Positions 1-8,069 of a stretch of DNA of 48,505 nt are shown piece by piece (position 1 is the first letter of the stretch; the number at the start of each line of letters is the position of its first letter). This stretch comes from Bacteroidota bacterium (GTDB lineage Bacteria > Bacteroidota > Rhodothermia > Balneolales > Balneolaceae). The DNA lies in contig JAAAOB010000171.1 of assembly GCA_009909035.1 (NCBI GenBank), forward strand, positions 1 to 48,505, in the 5' to 3' direction. Under the pieces are notes generated by a model. The model was not told where the DNA came from and made no database searches. It saw only the letters and a program-made list of their open reading frames with translations. The position numbers and the translations under genes are program-made.

Positions 1-345
1 TCAGCCGAAATAACGATGTGCTGTGGCCATACCGGAAACCATCGGCTGCAAATTTCTGAAGAAGAGGGCATTGCAGAACAGATCATAGAAGGGCTGCCTC
101 CCGGCCGATACAAGCTGTACGCCTGGGTAATTACGGATAATGCGGAAGCCTACGTGAGGATTGATGTGGAAGGTGAGCCGTCTGTGCATCGGTCCGTTTC
201 AGAAGAAAGCTGGCAGAATGTAGAGATTGAATTTGATGTAGCGTCTGAAAAGAAAAAAGTTAGAATTTCTGCCCGGATGCGTGGAGAAGGGCATGCAGCA
301 TTTGACGACTTCTATCTCGCCGGGGATGAATATGAGGCGGAATAA
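1..345 (+). CDS. C-terminal part of a secreted carbohydrate-binding-like protein (5' end outside window)
   Basis: The reading frame is open from base 1, so the gene begins upstream; the first internal ATG (base 16) is probably not the start. The visible 114 residues look like a beta-sandwich of the CBM4/9 or related jelly-roll type: a PPGRYKLYAW strand, a W-centred strand (SWQNVEIEFDV) and a terminal DDFYLAG motif, as in domains where the Asp pair sits in a ligand- or calcium-binding loop. Such modules usually sit at the C-terminus of secreted glycan-active enzymes, and a sugar-type sodium symporter follows on the same strand. The catalytic part, if any, lies outside the window. The domain class is inferred from pattern only. 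Confidence 0.6.
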   Translation, partial: SAEITMCCGHTGNHRLQISEEEGIAEQIIEGLPPGRYKLYAWVITDNAEAYVRIDVEGEPSVHRSVSEESWQNVEIEFDVASEKKKVRISARMRGEGHAAFDDFYLAGDEYEAE

Positions 346-620
346 CAAACATCAATAAGGAAATGACGGAACGTATGAATCGATCAAACCTATGGCCAAA
401 TTTTTACGATATTATCTCTTCAAATAATTCAGTCTTATGGTGGTTGCTCTTCGGGGTTGATACCGGGGCGATAGGGTGTGTAAAATACGACCGGCGGGTT
501 CAGCCGGTAGAAAAATTTTTACTTCAGATGATAAGTTAGCCGATTCAAAGACCTATGCAGCCATTTATTTAACAAACATACGTAACCGAACCTCAATCAC
601 TCATTTTATACAATCATAGC
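346..620. other. Intergenic stretch with one weak small ORF
   Basis: No strong gene is visible. One plus-strand frame from ATG 363 to TAG 539 encodes 58 residues with a purine-rich AAGGAA just before the ATG, but its composition is not convincing and no family is recognised. The last 80 bases are AT-rich and probably carry the promoter of the symporter gene. Confidence 0.3.
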
Positions 621-2240
621 ATGGAAAATTTTATTACCATCAGCAGTTTTCTGTTTTTTATCGCTTTTGTTGCCATATTTACATGGTGGTGGGTACGTGA
701 CCAGGATATCTCAAGTCTTGATGGATACTATCTTGCGGGAAGGAGACTCAGCTTTCCGTTTATTGCCGGTTCCCTGCTGCTGACAAACTTATCGACCGAG
801 CAGATGGTGGGACTGAACGGCTCAGCCTTTATCGATGGACTCAGCGTTATGGCCTGGGAGGTCCTTGCGGTACTGGCTTTGGTGATGATGGCGCTCTATT
901 TTCTCCCGAGGTTTCTGAAAAGCGGAATTGCCACGGTGCCGCAGTTTCTTGGAATTCGGTTTGACCACGGTACACAGGTTATTTCAAACCTCATTTTCCT
1001 TGCGGCGTATGTGGCTATTTTACTGCCCATTATTCTCTATACAGGGGCAACCGCGCTGGTGGGCATGCTCGATATCCAGGCACTGACGGGTATCGAGTCG
1101 TACGAGGGGGTCATCTGGCTGACCGTCTGGATTGTTGGAATGATCGGTGCCGCTTATGCACTCTTTGGCGGGCTAAGTTCTATTGCCGTATCCGACCTGC
1201 TGAATGGAATCGGGCTGTTGATTGGCGGCCTGGCAATAACTTACTTTGGTCTGCAGGCTGTAAGCAATGGAGAGGGGTTGCTTGAGGGGTGGCAAATTTT
1301 AAATGAGGCAAATCCTGAGCGTTTTAACTCCATTGGCGGCCCGGATCAGCAGGTACCGTTTTCAACGCTGTTTACAGGTGTGCTGCTGTTAAATGTATTT
1401 TACTGGTGTACCAATCAGCAGATTATCCAGCGCACTTTTGGCGCCAGCAGCCTCGAAGAGGGCCAGAAAGGTGTTCTTTTGACCGGGCTTCTGAAATTGA
1501 TCGGGCCACTCTATCTTGTACTTCCGGGAATCATCGCTTTCTATCTCTATGCGGACACCGGTATCGAGGCGGATAGTGCCTACGGTGTTCTGGTCCGCGA
1601 TGTGTTGCCGTCACCCATGACGGGCTTGTTTGCCGGCGTGATGGTGGGGGCTATTCTCAGCTCGTTTAACTCCGCTCTGAATGCAAGCTCTACACTGTAT
1701 GGATATGGATTTTATAAAGCGATTTGGAACACAGAAGCGACGGATGATCAGATTGTAAATGCAGGAAAGAAGTTTGGATGGGTTGTAGCCATCGCTGCCA
1801 TGATCATCGCCCCTCTGCTCATCGGCCAGGAGAGTATTTTTCAATACCTGCAGCAGATGAACGGCATCTATTTTATCCCGATCCTGGCTGTAATTTTAGT
1901 AGGGATGATCGGTCCCAGAATCCCGCCTGTGGCTGCAAAATGGGCGCTTGTGCTGGGTTGCCTGTCGATCGCCACGGGATACTTTGTTCCCCCGTTTAGC
2001 GGCTGGGTAGCACAACTAACGGAGTTTCATTTCCTGGGTGTCGCCTTTGTGGTTTTGGTGGGGATGATGTTGACAATCGGATATTTTAAACCACTGGATG
2101 AAGCGTGGGAGCAGGAGTACACCAAAGATGTGGATATGACCCCGTGGAAATATTCGGTTCACGCCGGGGTGTTCCTGGTCATCATTGTATTGTTGATCTA
2201 TACCTACTTTGCGGACTTTTCTATCATTCTTGAATCCTGA
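621..2240 (+). CDS. Sodium:solute symporter, SSS family (YidK/SGLT-like)
   Basis: A 539-residue polytopic inner-membrane protein with about 14 hydrophobic segments, which fits the LeuT-fold SSS family that couples sodium entry to uptake of sugars or other small solutes. The TNLSTEQMVGLNGSAF segment near residue 57 corresponds to the unwound first core helix that holds substrate in SGLT-type carriers. The early WWWVRDQD and YYLAGRRL segments and the late DVDMTPWKYS segment resemble E. coli YidK. The substrate cannot be read from the sequence. The upstream secreted carbohydrate-binding-like protein suggests a sugar, but the 275-base gap means the two need not be co-transcribed. It is convergent with the next gene. 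Confidence 0.88.
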   Translation: MENFITISSFLFFIAFVAIFTWWWVRDQDISSLDGYYLAGRRLSFPFIAGSLLLTNLSTEQMVGLNGSAFIDGLSVMAWEVLAVLALVMMALYFLPRFLKSGIATVPQFLGIRFDHGTQVISNLIFLAAYVAILLPIILYTGATALVGMLDIQALTGIESYEGVIWLTVWIVGMIGAAYALFGGLSSIAVSDLLNGIGLLIGGLAITYFGLQAVSNGEGLLEGWQILNEANPERFNSIGGPDQQVPFSTLFTGVLLLNVFYWCTNQQIIQRTFGASSLEEGQKGVLLTGLLKLIGPLYLVLPGIIAFYLYADTGIEADSAYGVLVRDVLPSPMTGLFAGVMVGAILSSFNSALNASSTLYGYGFYKAIWNTEATDDQIVNAGKKFGWVVAIAAMIIAPLLIGQESIFQYLQQMNGIYFIPILAVILVGMIGPRIPPVAAKWALVLGCLSIATGYFVPPFSGWVAQLTEFHFLGVAFVVLVGMMLTIGYFKPLDEAWEQEYTKDVDMTPWKYSVHAGVFLVIIVLLIYTYFADFSIILES

Positions 2241-2326
2241 TCTATCGATTTTGCAAATAGATCTGCATCATCTTTACCTGTAAATGAATTCAATAGATTC
2301 GGATGTTGGTAAAAAGATGGAATGAA

Positions 2327-2992
2327 TCAAAATTTATTTCCAAAATACCAGGTGATTCCGATACCGGCATCAAACTGGTTGAATTCTAAATCTTCATCAA
2401 ATGCGAGATCCGTGCCGCCAATTGTGGCATTATAATCACTCCCCAGGTGATACCGGAGATGCAGGTTTGCTGCCACCCACGGTTTTATAAAATAACGTGT
2501 CCCGCCACCAAAAATCAGGGAGATGCCACTTAATTCAAGGGCACCCTCCACTCTTCCAGCCCCGGGTAATGTCACAAATACCCGGTTGATTTCCACATTG
2601 CTGCTGCTGATTTGAACATCGGCAAAGGGCCTGAGACGCTTTAACGTAGCACCTGTATTATATCGGAATCCCACCCCAAGTTCGGTGTGTGAATAGGTAT
2701 CCCAGTCGCCGCTGAGATTGAAGGTAGTGAGTGAAAGGTGGGCAAAACCTTCCATTCGCTGCGAAAACCCATGCCCGCCCGAAAGCTGCACACCAATACT
2801 ATTCGGATCCAGGTCCCGGATATCTTTCAAAAAGGTATTGGGAGTATTCCAGATACCCCCTGTAAAATTAATATTTGCATAAAAACCGGACACGTCGGAA
2901 CGTATACCTTGCGATAATACTATATCCGAAAAAAAGATCAGGAAGATACCTGCCATCCAAAAGCGTACGATAGTATTTATCAGTCTTTTCAT
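2327..2992 (-). CDS. Outer-membrane beta-barrel protein
   Basis: 221 residues with an N-terminal signal peptide (KRLINTIVRF followed by a hydrophobic stretch, cleavage likely after VLSQG). The rest has alternating polar/hydrophobic strands with many Gly and aromatic residues, and it ends in ITWYFGNKF, a terminal aromatic typical of barrels recognised by the BAM complex. It looks like a small eight-stranded OmpX/OmpW-size barrel. Its start codon lies only 13 bases after the kinase stop, so PP2C, kinase and barrel are probably one transcript. That makes it a candidate partner or output of the kinase, which carries its own periplasmic domain. Function unknown. Confidence 0.75.
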   Translation of the reverse strand: MKRLINTIVRFWMAGIFLIFFSDIVLSQGIRSDVSGFYANINFTGGIWNTPNTFLKDIRDLDPNSIGVQLSGGHGFSQRMEGFAHLSLTTFNLSGDWDTYSHTELGVGFRYNTGATLKRLRPFADVQISSSNVEINRVFVTLPGAGRVEGALELSGISLIFGGGTRYFIKPWVAANLHLRYHLGSDYNATIGGTDLAFDEDLEFNQFDAGIGITWYFGNKF

Positions 2993-3005
2993 AATTAATT
3001 ACATG

Positions 3006-4877
3006 TTATTGGAGTTCAAGGTTTACTACACCGGAATCTATTCTCAGCCGTCCCACTTTCCTACCTTTACTGAACGTGACTCTGCCTCTCGACTGATCAC
3101 TGTATTCGGGGTATGAAATGTTTAGCCAGCTTCCATCTACTGCCTGGACCTCTTCGAAGGTAACAGCCAGTGTTGCTCTTCTGGTCCGCCCCCTGTCCTT
3201 CACCTGCTGAATCCTTCCCCTGATTTTTGCACCGGCTTCAATTACTTTGTAACCGTCTGCGTAGACATCAGCCGACGTAATAAGGTAAAAGGTGTCACCT
3301 TCTCTGTGCGTAAGCGTTGAAATAGTTTCGTCAAAAATACCCTCTACAAATTGATTATTTACCGATACTGAAATAGTGCGGGCCACAGGCTCAGAGGCGC
3401 TGCTCTCTTCTGGTTCTGCAGGGTCAGTGCGTTCACGGGAATCGCCCTCTTCTGTTTGTTCTCTGTTGTTCTGATGCGTTTTGTCACTCCCGTGCCTTTT
3501 CTCTTCCGGTTGGGATCTATTGTTAGGTTCTTTTACAGGTGGTTCTGGCGGGGTCCCGTTTCCATCATCCCCCGAATGGGTATTCGAGTCCTGCGAGGGA
3601 TTTACGATCGGCGGAGGAGCCTGCCAGTTATTTTCTTCTAAGTCAGATTCTGCGCTATCGCTCTGTTGGGCAAGCATGCTGTTCGACAAAATAGTACTAT
3701 TGGCCCCTGAGTAGTTCATGACGGGCTCATTTTCTTGTACACTCTCTGTACCGTTTGGTGGCCCGTCATCCCGGTTGGACTGACTAAAAATATTTGCAAA
3801 GAGAACAATGAGTATAGCAAAACCGATGGCTCCTCCAATTAACTTTCCCTCGGATGTTTTTGTGAACTCCAGTACCACCGGTTTTTGCTTGCGGAAAAAA
3901 TCCAGTGTCAAGTGTACTACTCTCGTTGCTCTTTCGGGAATACTGAGCGCAGCCTCTTTCGCTTTTTCAGTCAGACCGGAAAATGTCGCGGGTTGTTTTT
4001 CAGAACTATCTGATGTGATGGGTTCGCTTCCCAGAACTTTAGTGGATACCCGGCCCGATACACTGCATGAGGTCAAATCGTCCAAGACCGCTTTTGAACT
4101 GAGATATCGTTTAGATGTTTTTTTGTGCATCAATTTTGTAATGATGCGTTCAAGTTTTTTGTGCTGATAGAAGCCAATACCGGATGATTGATTAGGGTAG
4201 GAAAAGGTACCTTTAAGAATTAATTCAGTTAATTTGCCGTCATGTCCAGCATCAAATGGGAGGGTGCCGGTATACATCTCGTAAGCAACGACTCCCACAG
4301 AATACAAATCAGCCTGGATGGTCGGGGTTCCGCCGGTGAGCAGTTCCGGTGCCATATATTCGAGAGTCCCGATGACCCGGTTCATTCGGGTAATTCGTGC
4401 ACTGTTTTCAAATCGGGCCACACCAAAATCCATCAGCTTCACATAACCTGACTGGTTGATCATGATATTCCCCGGTTTAATGTCCCGGTGCAGGATCTCA
4501 TTGAGATGGGCTTCCTCCAATCCCTCCATTAACTGCATCAGAATGCGAATACACTCCTCCGCAGGAATACGCTTATGAAGTTTTATAATGTCATCAACTG
4601 TTTTCCCAGCCACATATTCCATGACCAGGCAGTGCAGGTCTCCTTCACTAAAAAAGTTATAGAGGGTGGCAATATTGGGGTGGGTGAGCCTTGCCGTTAC
4701 ATGAGCCTCATTTTTAAATCGTTTGAGCAAATCGGGCTGGTGAAGCATTTCAGGGTGCAGCATTTTGAGGGCCACCATACGATTCAGATTAAGGTCCCTG
4801 GCCCGGTAAACGACCCCCATCCCCCCTTCTCCAAGAAGCTCTTCGATTTGGTAATTTTTTATTTTTCGGCCAATCAT
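3006..4877 (-). CDS. Membrane Ser/Thr protein kinase (PknB-like) with periplasmic C-terminal domain
   Basis: 623 residues. The N-terminal kinase domain (about 8-265) has the glycine loop GEGGMGVVY (16-24), the ATP lysine K38 in VALKML, catalytic HRDIKPGN (130-137) and DFG (150-152), so it should be active on Ser/Thr. A linker leads to one transmembrane helix (about 346-365). After it comes a low-complexity Ser/Glu/Pro/Asn-rich stretch (about 370-495). A beta-rich C-terminal domain follows, containing an EAGAKIRGRIQQVKDRGR segment, a pattern seen in many uncharacterised bacterial envelope proteins. Kinase in the cytosol and sensor in the periplasm is the usual topology. The start codon overlaps the phosphatase stop by 4 bases (ATGA), showing translational coupling; the outer-membrane barrel follows 13 bases later. 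Confidence 0.93.
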   Translation of the reverse strand: MIGRKIKNYQIEELLGEGGMGVVYRARDLNLNRMVALKMLHPEMLHQPDLLKRFKNEAHVTARLTHPNIATLYNFFSEGDLHCLVMEYVAGKTVDDIIKLHKRIPAEECIRILMQLMEGLEEAHLNEILHRDIKPGNIMINQSGYVKLMDFGVARFENSARITRMNRVIGTLEYMAPELLTGGTPTIQADLYSVGVVAYEMYTGTLPFDAGHDGKLTELILKGTFSYPNQSSGIGFYQHKKLERIITKLMHKKTSKRYLSSKAVLDDLTSCSVSGRVSTKVLGSEPITSDSSEKQPATFSGLTEKAKEAALSIPERATRVVHLTLDFFRKQKPVVLEFTKTSEGKLIGGAIGFAILIVLFANIFSQSNRDDGPPNGTESVQENEPVMNYSGANSTILSNSMLAQQSDSAESDLEENNWQAPPPIVNPSQDSNTHSGDDGNGTPPEPPVKEPNNRSQPEEKRHGSDKTHQNNREQTEEGDSRERTDPAEPEESSASEPVARTISVSVNNQFVEGIFDETISTLTHREGDTFYLITSADVYADGYKVIEAGAKIRGRIQQVKDRGRTRRATLAVTFEEVQAVDGSWLNISYPEYSDQSRGRVTFSKGRKVGRLRIDSGVVNLELQ

Positions 4878-5719
4878 TTCACTGTTGATATTACTCTTGT
4901 TGGATTTGAAGAAGATGGTTGATCCACTTTTTCCTCTACAAGCAAAATGGAAAAATTGTCGTGCGCACCCATCTCAAGTACATTTTCAGACAGCATCTTC
5001 GATATGTCGCCCAGGTCCTGTTCTTTTAAACATGCGGCAAGCTCCTGCGAACTAAAGTATTCGTACAATCCATCGCTGCAGAGCAAGAGTTTGTCGCCCG
5101 GTTCAAACCTGTAGTCCGATTCAAAAATATCGCAGGTTCTTTTTTTATCAGTACCCAGCGATTTTGTCAGAACATTCCCATCGGGATGGTTTTCTGCCTC
5201 CACCGGGGTAATTTTGCCGGCATTTAGCAGTTCCTGGACGTAGGTGTGATCTTCGGAAAGCTGTATGATAGTATCCCTTTTATATAAGTAGGCCCTGCTG
5301 TCGCCAATATGCATGATGAAGAGGGCTTGTCCAACGATGGCCACTGCCGTACAAGTTGTACCCATCCCCCGTAAGTTTTGGTTGTCGGAAGCAAGGGTCC
5401 ATATGGTTTCATTGGCTGATTTGGCTGCTGATTTAAGCGCTTTTAGCGGATGGTTCCCGTATTCGTAGTACTCTTCTGCAACTGTATCAATCGCCAGGGC
5501 TGATGCAATTTCCCCGGAGGCATGGCCACCCATTCCATCGGCAACGATGGCCAAACATCCTTTCGCTTTCCGGACCGCGGGGTCGGCCGGACGAATAAAC
5601 CGCACTGCATCTTCATTATGGTTTCTTGAGCTTCCCGTATCCGTTACGGCAATCGCGCGGTATTGAATTTCACTATTTGAATGGATGGGATTTTTTGAAA
5701 AACGTTTCTTCCAGAACAT
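4874..5719 (-). CDS. PP2C-family Ser/Thr protein phosphatase (PrpC/Stp type)
   Basis: 281 residues and soluble. The metal-binding motifs of PPM phosphatases are present: NED (35-37) near the N-terminus, VADGMGGHASGE (59-70), a GDSRAYLY strand, LCSDGLYEY, and GAHDNFSILLVEE close to the C-terminus. It should dephosphorylate Ser/Thr targets of the co-encoded kinase in a Mn/Mg-dependent reaction. The gene is directly upstream of the kinase with a 4-base stop-start overlap, the classic phosphatase-kinase pair. The last 20 residues (Pro/Ser/Thr-rich) are probably a disordered tail. A hairpin at 5782-5816 separates it from the FHA-protease gene, so it may have its own promoter. Confidence 0.93.
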   Translation of the reverse strand: MFWKKRFSKNPIHSNSEIQYRAIAVTDTGSSRNHNEDAVRFIRPADPAVRKAKGCLAIVADGMGGHASGEIASALAIDTVAEEYYEYGNHPLKALKSAAKSANETIWTLASDNQNLRGMGTTCTAVAIVGQALFIMHIGDSRAYLYKRDTIIQLSEDHTYVQELLNAGKITPVEAENHPDGNVLTKSLGTDKKRTCDIFESDYRFEPGDKLLLCSDGLYEYFSSQELAACLKEQDLGDISKMLSENVLEMGAHDNFSILLVEEKVDQPSSSNPTRVISTVK

Positions 5720-5781
5720 TGTACGACGCTATTTTATGTCTTTAGTTTTGAATTCGAGCAGGATTTCGAAGAAATAATCAA

Positions 5782-5816
5782 CAGCCCCGGCATTTTTTAA
5801 GTTGTTGCCGGGGCTG
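5782..5816 (-). terminator. Hairpin between FHA-protease and phosphatase genes
   Basis: Perfect 11-bp inverted repeat (arms 5782-5792 and 5806-5816, core GCCCCGGCA/TGCCGGGGC). On the minus strand it is followed by TTGATTATTTC, a weak U-rich tail. It probably terminates or attenuates transcripts of the FHA-protease gene before the phosphatase-kinase unit. Confidence 0.6.
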
Positions 5817-5867
5817 CGTTTGATCATGTGAACCTGTTTCAGTTTTATGTCCGGCAGGGACGCATCG

Positions 5868-7571
5868 CTAATTCAAGACGGTCCGTCTGTTGGGATTCAT
5901 TAAGTCCATACCAAATTTTATAGGTACGGCATAGCTCATATTTAACGTAGACGGGCCCATCGTAAAAAGCCCAATAACATTCCCGTCTTTATCAAATACA
6001 GGGCCGCCGCTATTGCCTGAGCCGGGGGAGCTGCCGGAGATCTGGTAGTATTCACCGACCGTGCTGAAGTATCCTTCAATAAAATCGTCCTGGCTATGGC
6101 TTGTAGCTGAAATGACCCGTCCAATACTGCCTTCAGTGGATGTTGGGCTTGGAACCGTAAAGACTTGGGATTCGCGATTAAACAGGTCGGCTGATGCCCG
6201 ACCGACGACCACATCCGGCGCCAGCCCGGGATATCCCATAATCAGGATACGTTGCCCCGGTGCAATATTTGACGTTGCATTTCTCATACTCACAGGGTTT
6301 AAACCACCGGGCAGGTCTACTTTAATCATGGCTACATCGTGGGTATTGCTTACGCGAACGATATTGGCCGGCGTTCGTAAATCATTATTTGCAAAAGTTA
6401 CATCCAGGTAAACATTCTGTCCCTGTAGTACTTTACCCGACAGCGGCCGTCTGCCAAGCATTTCACTATTGGCCGGTACCCAGCTCTGAGGTGGGGTGCG
6501 AACAACTTCTGCCAGCTGCCACTCTCCGTCAATATATCTCACCATTCGGCCGTTATAGGCATCCTGGGGAAATGAGTATGAGGTATGCCACATCGCCACC
6601 ACGTGACGATTGGTTAAGATGAATCCATCTTCGTCTACCACAAAACCCGATCCTGTTGCACCACTTACCCCAATGGGTGCCCCTATTTCAACATGTCGGC
6701 TCAACCCAAGTGCCGGCTCAATTTGACCTTGTTCGTTCTCAATATAGAGTGCTACCTGGTTTTCCTCGCCCGTTTCCGGATCTTCCACATTCATGTATTC
6801 ATGGTATACTTCATCGCCGGTCGGTGCATGGACTAATTTATAGCCTACCTCAATGAAGACCACGGCACTTTCATTATCCTTGATAATTTGTTCGGCATTA
6901 AACCGCTCATCAATGATCGTGGTTTCGCCAGGTTCAACCACAACTTCCGTCACGGTTGAGACAAATTGATCTTTAAACGTGAAACCAAGTGCAGCCAGAA
7001 CTATAATGATGGATACACCGGCCGCCAAAACTGTACGCGATGAACGTTTTCGCTCTGATGAAATGGCGCGTTCAAACGTTTGCTTGCCAATGGTCTCTTT
7101 TTCAGGCGTTTCTGAGCCCTTTGATTCCTCATCCTGTTCGGTTTCATCTGATGTATTCATTTCCACGGTATGTTTCGATCCCGCTGTACTCATCAGTTTG
7201 GTTTTTGCGGCACCTGCCGGTCTTGGATCCAGATCAAATTCAATTTCAGGCCCCTTTTGTCCCAGCTGTATAATATCGCCAACTGATATCGGCTGTTTCC
7301 CGTCTACTTTTTCGCCGTTTACGTAAAGTCCGTTCAGGCTTTCAAGATCCTCCACATAAAAATCGAGAGGGGAGCTCCCCTTTCGTATTTTACAGTGATG
7401 ACGGCTGACCATTGAATCTTTTTCCGGATCAAACTGAACATCGTTTGATTCATCCCTGCCAAACGTGAGCTCTTCATGTTTGTCAAAGAGAAATGTTTCG
7501 TGCTGGTTTACTTTACTGCCGGATTGGTGCTTAATTAAAAAATGTTTAATCGGTTTATTATCTTTTTTCAT
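5868..7571 (-). CDS. FHA-domain membrane-anchored trypsin-like serine protease
   Basis: I place the start at ATG 7571 (MKKDNKPIKH), giving 567 residues; an in-frame ATG at 7640 would add 23 residues unlike an FHA N-terminus. Residues about 10-115 are an FHA domain (FGRDESND 38-44, SRHHC 56-60, LNGLYVNG 79-86), which binds phosphothreonine. A charged linker, one transmembrane helix (about 180-198) and a chymotrypsin-fold protease follow, with candidate triad H323 in LTNRHVV, D412 in NTHDVAMIKVD and S521 in GSGNSGGP. The expected topology is FHA in the cytosol and protease in the periplasm, so a kinase signal could be passed across the membrane to proteolysis. The neighbouring kinase and phosphatase support this; the direct link is inference. 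Confidence 0.88.
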   Translation of the reverse strand: MKKDNKPIKHFLIKHQSGSKVNQHETFLFDKHEELTFGRDESNDVQFDPEKDSMVSRHHCKIRKGSSPLDFYVEDLESLNGLYVNGEKVDGKQPISVGDIIQLGQKGPEIEFDLDPRPAGAAKTKLMSTAGSKHTVEMNTSDETEQDEESKGSETPEKETIGKQTFERAISSERKRSSRTVLAAGVSIIIVLAALGFTFKDQFVSTVTEVVVEPGETTIIDERFNAEQIIKDNESAVVFIEVGYKLVHAPTGDEVYHEYMNVEDPETGEENQVALYIENEQGQIEPALGLSRHVEIGAPIGVSGATGSGFVVDEDGFILTNRHVVAMWHTSYSFPQDAYNGRMVRYIDGEWQLAEVVRTPPQSWVPANSEMLGRRPLSGKVLQGQNVYLDVTFANNDLRTPANIVRVSNTHDVAMIKVDLPGGLNPVSMRNATSNIAPGQRILIMGYPGLAPDVVVGRASADLFNRESQVFTVPSPTSTEGSIGRVISATSHSQDDFIEGYFSTVGEYYQISGSSPGSGNSGGPVFDKDGNVIGLFTMGPSTLNMSYAVPIKFGMDLMNPNRRTVLN

Positions 7572-8069
7572 GGTGTATGATTTTGAATTAGTGAATATCA
7601 GAAGATTGCCTCTTGTCATTACATGCAAGATCTGATGCAAAATGAGATCACGAAGTATGAAAAAGTAGAATTGGCAGTACTATCGTATCGGTAGGGATCT
7701 ATCGTAAGGAGAGTTGTTGGATGATGCACCCATTCATCCATGGATCGATGATGAATCCCTCGTCTCTTGATGAAAACTCATCTGATGACGTTCAAGGGTT
7801 TGAGAAGTTACCTCAAAATTTAATTTATTGTTCATTTAAATTGAATAAAATCAGAGCTTTGAACAATATGTAAAGTGGCAAATGTGTTTGCATGTATCGC
7901 GCAGATGTACGCAGTGTTTACCGCAGATTCCCGCGGATGCTCAGCGCAACTCAGCGTTTCATTTGCGTAACTCAGCGAGAACACAGCAAATTGATTTAAA
8001 AAACGGGGTAACTTCTCTCAAGAGTTTCCCTTGGCAGAGGATCAAGATCGATGCATCCTATATGGAAAT
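7572..8069. other. Intergenic region with degenerate Ser/CGCAG-type repeat
   Basis: No gene seen. The part next to 7571 should hold the promoter of the FHA-protease gene. Bases about 7895-7990 hold a degenerate repeat of the CGCAGATTCCCGCGGAT / AACTCAGCG kind. Similar scraps occur near 25676-25716 (CGCAGAGTTCC) and 44041-44062 (CTCGCAGAGTTCCGCGG), so this is a dispersed intergenic repeat. Confidence 0.45.

Noticed and set aside
363..539. 58-residue plus-strand frame between the first gene and the symporter
   Set aside because: Has a purine-rich stretch before ATG, but no recognisable family or coding bias; kept only as a remark on the gap.
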